Positions 52,674 through 61,911 of a stretch of 64,000 nt of DNA are shown piece by piece. Position numbers and translations under genes: made by a program. The DNA comes from G963666945 sp963666945 (lineage in GTDB: Bacteria > Bacteroidota > Bacteroidia > Bacteroidales > Marinifilaceae). The stretch is from assembly GCA_963666945.2 (NCBI GenBank), contig CAXXRT010000060.1, positions 48,384-112,383 on the forward strand. Reading direction: 5' to 3'. Within the stretch, counting starts at the first letter, position 1. Each line of letters starts with the position of its first letter. The notes under the pieces were generated by a model. That model was not told where the DNA came from. It did no database searches and was given only the letters and a program-made list of their open reading frames with translations.

Positions 52674-54349
52674 ATGTCAGACGATAAGAAAATCATTTTC
52701 TCAATGTTCGGGGTTAGTAAGATATTTCCCCCGCAGAAGAAGGTTTTAAACGATATTAACCTGTCGTTTTTCTATGGTGCAAAGATTGGTATCATCGGTC
52801 TTAACGGTTCGGGTAAATCAAGCCTGCTGAAAATAATTGCAGGACTGGATTCAAACTACCAGGGACAGATTGTATGGCCTAAGGAACACAATATTGGCTA
52901 CCTGCCTCAGGAACCTGAGCTTGACGATACCAAGACGGCCAGGCAGATTGTTGAGGAAGGGGTGCAGGAGGTTATGGATCTTCTTAAGGAGTATGAAGAG
53001 ATAAATATGAAGTTCTGTGAGCCTATGGATGATGATCAGATGACTAAACTGATAGAAAGACAGGGTGTGTTGACTGAACTTATTGAGCACCACGGAGGCT
53101 GGGAAATTGACTCTAAGCTTGAGAGGGCTATGGATGCTCTTCGTTGTCCCGATGGTGATGCTCTTGTTGAACATCTTTCAGGGGAGAAAGAAGGAGGATT
53201 GCTCTTTGCAGACTATTGCTAAAGAAACCTGATATTTTGCTTCTTGATGAGCCTACCAACCACCTTGATGCTGAATCGGTGCAGTGGCTTGAGCAGCACT
53301 TGCATCAGTACGAGGGCACAGTCATCTGTATTACCCACGACAGGTATTTCCTTGATAATGTAGCTGGATGGATTCTTGAACTTGACCGTGGGGAAGGAAT
53401 TCCCTGGAAGGGTAACTACTCTTCCTGGCTGGAACAGAAGTCCAAGCGTCTGGAGATGGAAGAGAAGACTGCAAGTAAGCGCAGGAAGACCCTGGAAAGA
53501 GAGCTTGAGTGGGTGCGTTTGGCTCCCAAGGCTCGTCAGGCCAAGTCAAAGGCAAGACTTAAGGCTTACGACCAGATGATGGATGAGGATATAAAGCAGA
53601 AGGAGGAAAAACTGGAGATATTTATTCCTAATGGTCCTCGTCTTGGTAATAAGGTTGTTGAGGCTCACAATGTGTCAAAGGCATTTGGTGAAAAACTTCT
53701 TTTCGATAATCTTGAGTTTGAATTACCTCCTGCTGGTATTGTCGGTGTTATCGGTCCTAACGGTGCCGGTAAAACCACCCTTTTCCGTATGATTATGGAG
53801 CAGGAAAATGCCGATAGCGGTAGTTTCTCGGTTGGGGAAACCGTAAAGATTGGGTATGTTGACCAGCGTCATGCTGATATTGATCCTGAAAAGACTGTTT
53901 ATCAGGTTATTTCCGGAGGTGGAGATACAATACGTGTAGGCGGACGTGAGATAAATGCAAGGGCTTATGTGTCAAGGTTCAACTTCTCTGGTTCCGATCA
54001 GGAGAAAAAATGTGGTGTTTTGTCGGGTGGTGAGCGTAACAGGTTGCATCTGGCCCTTACTCTTAAGGAAGAGGCTAACGTGTTGCTTCTGGATGAGCCT
54101 ACCAACGATATAGATATTAACACCCTGAGGGCTCTGGAGGAAGGTCTTGAGAGCTTTGCAGGTTGCGCCGTGGTAATATCTCACGACCGGTGGTTCCTTG
54201 ACAGGATTGCAACTCATATTCTTGCATTTGAGGGTGATTCTCAGGTATGTTTCTACGAGGGGGGATATTCTGATTACGAGGAAAATAAGAAAAAACGTCT
54301 TGGGGATGTTACGCCCAAGAGAATAAGATACAGAAAACTAGTTGACTAG
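52674..54349 (+). pseudogene. ettA: EttA-like ABC-F translation factor, split by a frameshift
   Basis: Two overlapping frames make one ABC-F protein. The first (52674-53222) has Walker A GLNGSGKSSLL and ends abnormally after EHLSGEKEGGLLF. The second (from about 53182 in the corrected frame) continues LLLKKPDILLLDEPTNHLDA, the ABC-F linker with WLEQKSKRLEMEEK, and a second ATPase (GPNGAGKTTLF, LSGGERNRLHLA, DEPTNDIDINTL). Four Gs at 53181-53184 where five would give LSGGERRRIALCRLLL explains the break. EttA gates translation initiation by ATP/ADP ratio. Loss of one G in a homopolymer fits sequencing error as well as decay. Confidence 0.88.
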
Positions 54350-54374
54350 TTTTATAAATAATAAAAGGGAAGAT

Positions 54375-55184
54375 ATGTCAGGGGAAGAAAAATTTATACC
54401 AGGTATTTATCAGTATTGTGACAGGTGGTGTGAAAGGTGTGCTTTTGCATCGCGATGTGAGCAGTTTTCACCTACAGAATTTGAAGATTTTCTTTTGGAT
54501 GAAGATATTGATGATGAGGATAGGGCGGAGGAGAATGAGGAGTTCTGGAGAAAACTGAACGATATACTGGAGGCTGCCTATGAGATGCTTAAAGATATTG
54601 CCTTGCAACACGATGTTGATGTTGAGGATATAATAAAGGAGGTAGAGGGTGGCGATGATGAGGATTATCACGATGAGGATGATCTTGAACTTGATGATGA
54701 GCAAAGGGAGATGATTGACAATAATGCAGTTATTAAGCTTTGTAATAAGTTTGAGTCTATGACCATTCAGTGGTTTGAGTATTCTGATGAGCTTCTAGAT
54801 GAAAAGGAGAGGAGTATCAATAATATCATCAATATGGAGATACCCGGAATGAGTGTGGAGAAGGCTATTCTTCCTGTTAATGATGCTTTCGATGTTATTA
54901 ACTGGTATAATTATTTTATACAGGCTAAGCTTCGAAGGGCTTTGTTTTACCGTGACAGCAATAATACAGAGGAGAGAGACGCTAACGATAGTAACGGGTC
55001 AGCAAAGGTTGCCCTTATTGCTATTGACAGGTCGATTGCGGCATGGAGCTATATGCTCGATTTTGTTCCTGAGACTGAAGATAATCTCCTTCAGATTCTT
55101 ATTGTGCTAAGTGAAATAAGAAAAAGGACAGAAGCGGAGTTTCCGGATGCCAGAAGCTTTAAGCGTCCCGGACTTGATAAATAA
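54375..55184 (+). CDS. Acidic protein with an N-terminal four-cysteine cluster
   Basis: 269 residues from the ATG at 54375 (a TTG at 54342 would overlap ettA). The N-terminus holds CDRWCERCAFASRC, spaced C-X3-C-X2-C-X5-C, which could bind zinc or an iron-sulfur cluster. A very acidic stretch follows (DEDIDDEDRAEENEEFW and later EGGDDEDYHDEDDLELDDEQ), then a helical C-terminal region. No family is recognised. It lies 26 bp after the ABC-F gene on the same strand and may share its transcript. Cytoplasmic by lack of a signal. Confidence 0.8.
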   Translation: MSGEEKFIPGIYQYCDRWCERCAFASRCEQFSPTEFEDFLLDEDIDDEDRAEENEEFWRKLNDILEAAYEMLKDIALQHDVDVEDIIKEVEGGDDEDYHDEDDLELDDEQREMIDNNAVIKLCNKFESMTIQWFEYSDELLDEKERSINNIINMEIPGMSVEKAILPVNDAFDVINWYNYFIQAKLRRALFYRDSNNTEERDANDSNGSAKVALIAIDRSIAAWSYMLDFVPETEDNLLQILIVLSEIRKRTEAEFPDARSFKRPGLDK

Positions 55185-55194
55185 TATTAAAATT

Positions 55195-55228
55195 AAAGAG
55201 GGCTTGTTGATATCAACAAGCCCTCTTT
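55195..55228. terminator. Palindromic bidirectional terminator
   Basis: A perfect 34-base palindrome, with A3/T3 ends, between the Cys-cluster gene (plus) and hutH (minus), both of which end here. Confidence 0.8.
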
Positions 55229-55250
55229 ATATATACTAGTTTTTCAATAA

Positions 55251-56744
55251 CTATTCGAATTTACCTTCTTTAAGGAAATCTATAGCTGCATTAATGTCCT
55301 GATACATTACCCTGTCTTTCTCGTTGAAAGGAACCACTGTTCTGAATTCTGTAAGGAAGTTTTCAAGGTATTCCGAAGATTTCTTAGGACGGTTGAATTC
55401 AACACCCTGAGCGGCATTCATAAGCTCAATGGCAAGTATTCTTTCCAAATTGTCAGCAACTCTTAACGACTTAGTAGCTGCGTTACCGCCCATACTCACG
55501 TGATCTTCCTGCTCGTTAGAAGAAGGAATTGAGTCAACTGAACATGGGGTACACAATTGTTTGTTCTGACTAACGATAGCAGCAGCGGCATACTGAGGAA
55601 TCATAAATCCTGAGTTAAGTCCTGAGTTGGCAACAAGGAATTCAGGAAGTTTTCTGTCGCCTGAAATCAAACGGTAAGTTCTTCTCTCTGAGATGCTGCC
55701 AAGCTCTGCCATGGCAATGCTTAGGAAGTCTAATACAAGAGCAAGAGGCTGACCGTGGAAGTTACCACCAGAGATAATCATATCTTCCTCAATGAATATT
55801 GTTGGATTGTCGGTAACAGAGTTGATTTCACGTTCAACAACAGAAGCCACGTAGTTGATAGCATCTTTAGAAGCACCGTGAACCTGTGGCATGCAACGGA
55901 AAGAATAAGGATCCTGTACGTTTACTTTTTCCGAGGCAATCATTTCGCTTCCTTCAAGAAGAGATCTTATATTTTTAGCAGTTTCTATCTGACCTGGGTG
56001 AGGGCGTGCCTCGTGAATAGGTGCCAGGAATGGATCGATACGGCCATCGTATGCCTCTAGTGACAGAGCACCAATTATATCTGCATATTTAACTAATTTG
56101 AATGCTTTTAGAAGAACATATACTGCATGAGAACTCATGAATTGTGTTCCGTTCAGTAGAGCAAGACCTTCTTTGGCTCCCAGAGTGATAGGCTCCCATC
56201 CGAACTCTGCATTTACCTCTTTGGCACATCTTCTTTCTCCTTTATAGAAAACTTCGCCTTCTCCAATTAGTGGTAAGAATAGGTTAGCTAGTGGAGCAAG
56301 GTCACCTGATGCTCCAAGAGAACCAAGTTCGTTAACTACAGGAAGTACATTATTGTTGTACTGGTCGATAATACGCTGTACTGTTACAACCTGAACACCC
56401 GATTTACCCATAGAAAGAGCGTGAGCCTTAAGTAAAAGCATTAGTTTGATGACTCTTTCAGGAACTGGGTTGCCTAAGCTGCATGCGTGAGACATAACAA
56501 GGTTAGCCTGTAGTTGACTAAGGTCTTCAGGAGAAATAGATACTTTACATAGAGAACCGAATCCTGTAGTGATACCGTAAATAGGCTTGTCAGATTCTTC
56601 AATCTTTTTATCAAGATATGCTTTACAGTCCTCAATTAATTTTATTGATTCTTCTGATAACTCTAATTTATAGTCGTTTTCAAGAATTTCTTCAATTCTC
56701 TCGAAAGTCAGTTTCTCAGGTGAGATATAATGTATATTTGCCAT
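55251..56744 (-). CDS. hutH: Histidine ammonia-lyase
   Basis: 497 residues, the family length. The MIO-forming Ala-Ser-Gly is at 145-147 in GSLGASGDLAPLANLFLPL. Other marks are YGITTGFGSL and YSFRCMPQVHGASKDA. It removes ammonia from histidine to give urocanate. The other hut genes are not in the window. The neighbour hisS also uses histidine, but a gap of 166 bp and no shared promoter evidence make this a loose link. A phenylalanine/tyrosine lyase is a less likely reading. Confidence 0.92.
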   Translation of the reverse strand: MANIHYISPEKLTFERIEEILENDYKLELSEESIKLIEDCKAYLDKKIEESDKPIYGITTGFGSLCKVSISPEDLSQLQANLVMSHACSLGNPVPERVIKLMLLLKAHALSMGKSGVQVVTVQRIIDQYNNNVLPVVNELGSLGASGDLAPLANLFLPLIGEGEVFYKGERRCAKEVNAEFGWEPITLGAKEGLALLNGTQFMSSHAVYVLLKAFKLVKYADIIGALSLEAYDGRIDPFLAPIHEARPHPGQIETAKNIRSLLEGSEMIASEKVNVQDPYSFRCMPQVHGASKDAINYVASVVEREINSVTDNPTIFIEEDMIISGGNFHGQPLALVLDFLSIAMAELGSISERRTYRLISGDRKLPEFLVANSGLNSGFMIPQYAAAAIVSQNKQLCTPCSVDSIPSSNEQEDHVSMGGNAATKSLRVADNLERILAIELMNAAQGVEFNRPKKSSEYLENFLTEFRTVVPFNEKDRVMYQDINAAIDFLKEGKFE

Positions 56745-56910
56745 GATATAATATTTTATAGATTTTTAGTAATTAATTATAATAGATTAGATAACACTTT
56801 GTGTATATAACCTTTCATTAGTCTATAATTCAATTATATCAAGGAAACCTGATGTCTCCCCCTATATGTTTTATTGGTCTTTGATCTTTTCTCAAAAGAC
56901 TCATGATATC

Positions 56911-58272
56911 TTATTTTATCTTGTTAATAAGTTCTTCTACTGTGACTTTAAATTGTTCTCCTGAAGTCATATCCTTAAGACTAACAACTTTTTCCTCTAT
57001 CTCCGATTCTCCTGCCATAATCACAAAAGGAATATTTTTTTTGTTGGCATAATTCATCTGTTTTTTCATCTTGGAGGAATCGGGGAAGATCTCTGCGTTA
57101 ATTCCTGCTTGCCTTAGTCTGCCCAAAATAGGAAGACAATAAGCCTCTTCTTTTTGGCCGAAGTTAATAAACATTGCCTTGGTTGTGCCAAGAGTATCCT
57201 TTGGGAAAAGTTCCAGGTTTTCCATCACATCGAAGATACGGTCGGCTCCAAACGAGATGCCTACACCGGATACATCTTTAAGACCGAAAATACCTGTAAG
57301 GTCATCGTATCGTCCTCCACCAGTAATACTACCAATCTGGAAATCCTTAGCCTTAACCTCAAATATTGCTCCAGTGTAGTAATTAAGACCTCTGGCTAGT
57401 GTCAGGTCAAGTTCTACCTCAGTATCTACTCCCATGTTTTCAACATAGTTAAGTACTGTTCTTAATTCCTCTACTCCTTTCAGTCCTGTTTCCGACTTAG
57501 AAAGAGTCTTTTCGAGTGTGTTAAGTTTTTCATTATTCGAACCTTCAAGCATGATGATTGGTTGAAGTATATTAATTTCTTCATCACTTATGCCTTTGCT
57601 TCTTAGCTCTTCGTTTACGTTGTCAAGACCTATCTTGTCAAGCTTGTCAATTGCTACGGTAATGTCAATAATTTTATCGGCCTGACCGATTGTCTCGGCA
57701 ATACCGGCGAGTATCTTTCTGTTGTTGATTTTTAAAACAACATTTATGTTTAATCTTTTATATACCTCGTCAACAATCTGAATAAGTTCCAGCTCGTTAA
57801 GTAGAGAGTCGCTGCCAACCACATCCACATCGCACTGATAGAATTCCCTGTATCGTCCCTTCTGTGGTCTGTCTGCTCTCCAAACGGGCTGTATCTGATA
57901 GCGTTTAAATGGAAAGGTGATTTCACTCTGATGTTGAACTACATAGCGGGCAAATGGTACTGTAAGATCGTAACGAAGTCCTTTTTCACTTATCTGGTTT
58001 GTAAGTTTTACAGAGTTGCGTTCATTAAGATCTTCGTCTCTGACCTTAGAAATAAAATCTCCTGAGTTAAGAATTTTGAAAAGTAATTTATCTCCCTCTT
58101 CACCGTATTTACCCATTAGAGAAGAAAGATTCTCCATGGCGGGAGTCTCTAATGGCATGTATCCGTAAAGACGGAATACCTCTTTTATTGTGTCGAAAAT
58201 ATATGTTCTCTTCACCATTATTTCAGGTGAAAAATCTCTTGTCCCTTTAGGAATTGAAGGTTTTTGTGCCAT
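56911..58272 (-). CDS. hisS: Histidyl-tRNA synthetase
   Basis: 453 residues. Class II motifs: PKGTRDFSPE start, motif 2 VWRADRPQKGRYREFYQCD, the histidine-binding LARGLNYYTGAIFEV, and motif 3 GVGISFGADRIFD. A C-terminal anticodon-binding domain completes it. It charges tRNA-His. A good promoter lies at 58311-58340. Complete. Confidence 0.96.
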   Translation of the reverse strand: MAQKPSIPKGTRDFSPEIMVKRTYIFDTIKEVFRLYGYMPLETPAMENLSSLMGKYGEEGDKLLFKILNSGDFISKVRDEDLNERNSVKLTNQISEKGLRYDLTVPFARYVVQHQSEITFPFKRYQIQPVWRADRPQKGRYREFYQCDVDVVGSDSLLNELELIQIVDEVYKRLNINVVLKINNRKILAGIAETIGQADKIIDITVAIDKLDKIGLDNVNEELRSKGISDEEINILQPIIMLEGSNNEKLNTLEKTLSKSETGLKGVEELRTVLNYVENMGVDTEVELDLTLARGLNYYTGAIFEVKAKDFQIGSITGGGRYDDLTGIFGLKDVSGVGISFGADRIFDVMENLELFPKDTLGTTKAMFINFGQKEEAYCLPILGRLRQAGINAEIFPDSSKMKKQMNYANKKNIPFVIMAGESEIEEKVVSLKDMTSGEQFKVTVEELINKIK

Positions 58273-58310
58273 GTCAATAAATTAATTTTTAATTTTTCCG
58301 CTATGATTGG

Positions 58311-58340
58311 CAAATTTAAAGAAATATTGACACGACACAA
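58311..58340 (-). promoter_or_regulatory. Housekeeping promoter of hisS
   Basis: On the minus strand TTG at 58340-58338, a 19-base spacer and TAAATTTG at 58318-58311, 38 bases before the ATG. Confidence 0.6.
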
Positions 58341-58479
58341 TAAATATTGTATATTTATTCTTTGCCGTAAGTAACCGTTTTTTACTGGAATATTATTGCT
58401 TGGTACGGAAATTGTTATATTTATAAGTGAGTGTAAATATTAAAATCAGTAAAAATGAAAGTTTGTCTGGAATATTTAT

Positions 58480-58487
58480 TAACTTTG
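58480..58487 (+). promoter_or_regulatory. Probable -7 box of the tmRNA gene
   Basis: TAACTTTG matches TAnnTTTG and lies 11 bases before the mature 5' end. A TTTG at 58462-58465 is closer than usual (14 bases). Confidence 0.4.
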
Positions 58488-58498
58488 TAATGCCTTAA

Positions 58499-58902
58499 GG
58501 GGCTGACATGGATTTGACAGCATGTAGAATGTGTATGTAAGCATGTCGGGCGTTGTGATGCTGGCCCGTAAATCTCAGGTCTCAAAATTTTAATTGGCGA
58601 ATCAAATTACGCTCTTGCAGCCTAACCGAATTACAGTAGGTTAAGGTTTAATCGTCGACTCTAGGATAGTTGATGACAAGACATCCCGCTGGTGGTTTCA
58701 CCTTGTTCCTTCCGGCACCAGGGATGCAGACAATTCAGGGTTAGTTGCAGTCTTGTTTCGTGACTGTGATGAAAATTTAGAAACTAAGGTTTGGTTTTGG
58801 GTGCTTTTTCCCGCGCCTTACTCGAAAATCAATAAAAAGATAAGCATGTAGAAAGCTTATGGATTCCATGTTTGGACCCGGGTTCAAACCCCGGCAGCTC
58901 CA
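58499..58902 (+). ncRNA. ssrA: Transfer-messenger RNA (tmRNA)
   Basis: About 404 nt. The 5' end GGGGCTGACATGGATTTGAC and the 3' end with GGTTCAAACCCC and CAGCTCCA form the tRNA-like acceptor and T arm; the CCA tail is not encoded. The tag frame is at 58596-58625: GGC GAA TCA AAT TAC GCT CTT GCA GCC TAA, i.e. GESNYALAA, ending in the ALAA degron read by ClpXP. It rescues stalled ribosomes together with SmpB. One-piece form, not permuted. A terminator follows. Confidence 0.95.
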
Positions 58903-58920
58903 CTAAAAGAGATAAAAGAA

Positions 58921-58954
58921 GAGGGTTTCAGTTTTTCTGAAGCTCTCTTTTTTT
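58921..58954 (+). terminator. Rho-independent terminator after tmRNA
   Basis: An 11-bp stem (58921-58931 with 58937-58947, G-T pairs included) with a T5 loop and a T7 run. Confidence 0.85.
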
Positions 58955-58977
58955 GTGACTTGTCTTTTGAAACCCAC

Positions 58978-59127
58978 TTACAGGTCTTTGGTTATAAAGT
59001 CAATTATATAGTATATCAGAACAACTATAGCCAAACATATTAAGCCCAGCACAATTATAAGTTCAGTCTTCATTATTATTGCAAGAATAAAAATCAGTAT
59101 TAATGCTACTAAAACGAAGTTTTTCAT
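58978..59127 (-). CDS. 49-residue membrane protein with two helices
   Basis: The frame starts MKNFVLVALILIFILAIIMK and continues with a second hydrophobic helix (LIIVLGLICLAIVVLIYY), ending KDL. It is almost all membrane sequence. It lies 54 bp downstream of the 125-residue gene on the same strand. No family recognised. Coding status rests on the clean start, the two helices and the pairing with its neighbour, so confidence is moderate. Confidence 0.5.
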   Translation of the reverse strand: MKNFVLVALILIFILAIIMKTELIIVLGLICLAIVVLIYYIIDFITKDL

Positions 59128-59181
59128 TGTTTTAATAATTTAGGTGTTGTTGTTTTGTTTTGTTTTGTAGGCTCATTTATT

Positions 59182-59559
59182 TTAACTGTACTTTTTAAAT
59201 AGTTTAAGCGCATACAGACTGGCAGTTGCAGTGCCTATAATATAACTGGAAGCAATTATTGTTATTCCTTTTGCTGAATATGCATCTATGTCAGGTAGGT
59301 ACATAAGAGAGCAAGATAGGATAAGGGGTATAATAAAGCAGGCGTTGATAACTGTGTTTTGTCCTGACGAAAGTCTTATTTCTTTTGTTTTCTTACTGTT
59401 TAGCCTGTACAGGTAATACTGTATGGCGACATTAATGCAGAAAAAAAGACTTATGTAGAAAAATTTTGTTTCGCAATAAAGAATTATTGAGAGAATAAGC
59501 AGGCTTACCGACAGTGCTGCATTGATAGTATAAAAGAGTTTATAATTTTTCTGTTTCAT
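59182..59559 (-). CDS. 125-residue protein with four predicted membrane helices
   Basis: Starts MKQKNYKLFYTINAALSVSL with four hydrophobic spans (LILSIILYC, FFYISLFFCINVAIQYYLY, VINACFIIPLILSCSLMY, GITIIASSYIIGTATASLYAL). A charged loop (RLNSKKTKEIRLSSGQN) divides the halves. No family is recognised. Probably an inner-membrane protein of unknown role. Upstream, the approximately 400 bases from 59560 to 59958 show no gene and no clear signal. Confidence 0.65.
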   Translation of the reverse strand: MKQKNYKLFYTINAALSVSLLILSIILYCETKFFYISLFFCINVAIQYYLYRLNSKKTKEIRLSSGQNTVINACFIIPLILSCSLMYLPDIDAYSAKGITIIASSYIIGTATASLYALKLFKKYS

Positions 59560-59958
59560 AGTTATGTTTTTAAATTATAAATATACATAAATAATTTTTA
59601 TTTATGTAATTGTTACGGAATGAATAGATCTGTATTTCTTTTTGTTTTAGTCTCATTAACCCTTGGTTTTTAGAGCTATTTCTTATGTATTTTTAATTAT
59701 TCATGTGCTAATGCTCAGGCAATCTATCTGGTAGATATGAATGCTATGTAAATATTTCTTATATAAAATAATGCCTTTTGATTGCTTCGAATGTTTGGCA
59801 GTAACGATGTAGCTTTGTTGTATTTTTATAATTTATAATATCAGATTATAATTAAAAAAGTTTTAATTTAGCGGAACATGTATTAATAAAAGAAAAGCTT
59901 TTGCAAAAAGATCATTTAGTATATAGACCTTAAGAAAAAGGAAAAGGAGGCATACCAA

Positions 59959-60468
59959 TTGCTTTTTGATACTTACTTTGAGCGATTATTCCTATTTGCT
60001 TCTAATTTTGTTTTTATTGATGATGTTGCCAACGATATAGTTCAGGATGTTTTTATTTCTCTTTGGGAAAAATCTGATTCTCTTGATGTAAATTCTTCTC
60101 TGAAATCTTTTCTTTATGCAATGGTTAGAAATCGCTGTATTAATTATATACGGGATATGAAGGTGGAGGACAGGAATAAGAGGTTATTTCTGGAGGCTCA
60201 CATTTATTCTGATACCATAGATGCTATTGAGGATGAGGATTTGCTTGAAGAGATAAGGGCTTTTATAAATGAATTACCTGAGCAGTGCAGGGAGATTTTT
60301 AAGATGCGTACTATGTACGGCTACAAATATAATGAGATTGCTGAGGAAATGAATGTGTCTGTTGATACTGTTAAGGTGCAATTGAAAAGGGCTAAGGATA
60401 AGTTAAAACTTAAATTCTCGGGCTATGGTTCTTCTTTTATTTTCTTTTTAATATCTAATTTTATTTAG
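59959..60468 (+). CDS. ECF-type RNA polymerase sigma-70 factor (start uncertain)
   Basis: 169 residues as read from a TTG at 59959 with an AGGAGG 8 bases upstream. Region 2 is LLFDTYFERLFLFASNFVFI and DVANDIVQDVFISLWE, and region 4 is LPEQCREIFKMRTMYGYKYN with helix-turn-helix MNVSVDTVKVQLKRAKDKL. The frame is open back to 59920 (DLKKKEKEAYQ before the TTG), residues commonly present in this family, but no ATG is there. The true start may be upstream in another frame after a one-base error. It heads the second fecR-susC locus. Confidence 0.88.
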   Translation: MLFDTYFERLFLFASNFVFIDDVANDIVQDVFISLWEKSDSLDVNSSLKSFLYAMVRNRCINYIRDMKVEDRNKRLFLEAHIYSDTIDAIEDEDLLEEIRAFINELPEQCREIFKMRTMYGYKYNEIAEEMNVSVDTVKVQLKRAKDKLKLKFSGYGSSFIFFLISNFI

Positions 60469-60654
60469 TATTTATTTGTATATTAGTATCTTATGGTGCT
60501 TGTGTGTTCGATTTTTAAAAAATAATGTGATTTTTTTAAAGATTTCTGTTAACATTTTTTAAAATTTGGTGTTATAGGGGTAAAAAGATCCTGACTCAGC
60601 TTATTAATATGATATAAGATTGTAGTGATTTGCTTTGTTTTAAATAATTTTAAT

Positions 60655-61807
60655 ATGACAATAGATTGGGAAATAATTAACAAGAGTCTTTCAGGGGAAC
60701 TATCAGAAGGGGAGAGAGAAATTTTAAATAAATGGCTCGCTGACTCAGAATTGCATAGAAATATGTATGATAATATAAAGATAAAAAGAGGGAAGAATAC
60801 TTCTGTTGAGATTTCTGATGCTGACCTGAAAAAATATAAGACTCAATATTTTGCAAAACTTGATACCTATGGTAAGTCTTCTATAATAATTAAAAACAGG
60901 TTTATTTATTATGCGGCATCTTTAATTATTCCTTTAATGATAGCTACTTTCTTTCTATTGAAAAATTATAAGTTTGAATCAGAGAGATTGGCTTACATGT
61001 CTTCTATAAAACCTGGAGAGAGTAAAGCCGTTTTGGTTACTGCTAATGGGGAAAAGGTTTTTCTTGATACTATAAGTAGAAATATTCTTTTGCAGTCAGG
61101 TGCTGATATTAAAACTGTAGATAAAAGTCTGGTTTACTCGGAAAATGCTGAAAATATTGAAACAATAGTTGAGAATAAACTTATAATTCCAAGAGGTGGT
61201 GAGTATAAGCTGGTTCTTGCCGATGGGACAAAGGTTTGGCTGAATGCTGATTCTGAGATGAGATATCCGGTAGTTTTTAAAGGTGATAAAAGAGTTGTTT
61301 ATCTTAAAGGTGAGGCATATTTTGATGTGGCCAAAAATAAAGAGAAGCCTTTTATTGTTAAGATGGATAATGTGGATATAAGGGTATATGGTACTGAATT
61401 TAATATTAATACCCATATAGAAAACCTCGTACAGACTACTTTGGTTGAGGGCTCTGTTTCTGTGAAAGCGAAAGGCAGTGTGGAAGTAATGATAAAGCCT
61501 TCCCAGATGGCAGAGCTAAATATTAAGGATGGGAAACTTAATGTGAAAAATGTTGATGTTGAAAATTATGTGGCATGGAAAGATGGGGAATATGTTTTTG
61601 AGGATCAGACTTTGGATGTAATTCTTCAGGAACTGTCCGTTGTGGTATGATGTTGAGGTTTTTTATATGAATAAGGATGTTAAGAATCTACATTTTAGTG
61701 GTTATCTTAAGAAATATGATTCTATTGAAAAAATATTGAGATTGATAGAGAAAACAACGCATGTAAAATTTGAGATTAAAAGGAAAGCTATATATGTGAA
61801 AAAATAA
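60655..61807 (+). pseudogene. FecR family anti-sigma factor, frameshifted near the end
   Basis: Starts at the ATG at 60655 (MTIDWEIINKSL; a GTG at 60625 also opens the frame). One membrane span (FIYYAASLIIPLMIATFFLL), then the FecR domain (IIPRGGEYKLVLADGTKVWL, YLKGEAYFDVAKNKEKPFIV). The frame stops at 61650 after LQELSVVV. One frame over, WYDVEVFYMNKDVKNLHFSG continues to a TAA at 61805-61807, the expected DUF4974 end. One extra base near 61640 accounts for it. It could be error or real loss of the last about 55 residues, the part nearest SusC. Confidence 0.85.
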
Positions 61808-61809
61808 TA

Positions 61810-61841
61810 ATTCCGGAATATTTTGGCGAATATTCCGGAAT
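61810..61841. other. Perfect 13-bp hairpin between fecR and susC
   Basis: Arms 61810-61822 and 61829-61841 are exact complements around a 6-base loop (TTGGCG). There is no T-run. It occupies the same place as the hairpin in the first sus locus and may alter processing or stability between the cistrons. Confidence 0.7.
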
Positions 61842-61911
61842 GAAATCTCCTGACTGTCCGATTTCCTACAAAAGTTCAGTCAGAAATTGTTAACTTGTAA
61901 AATACAAATTT

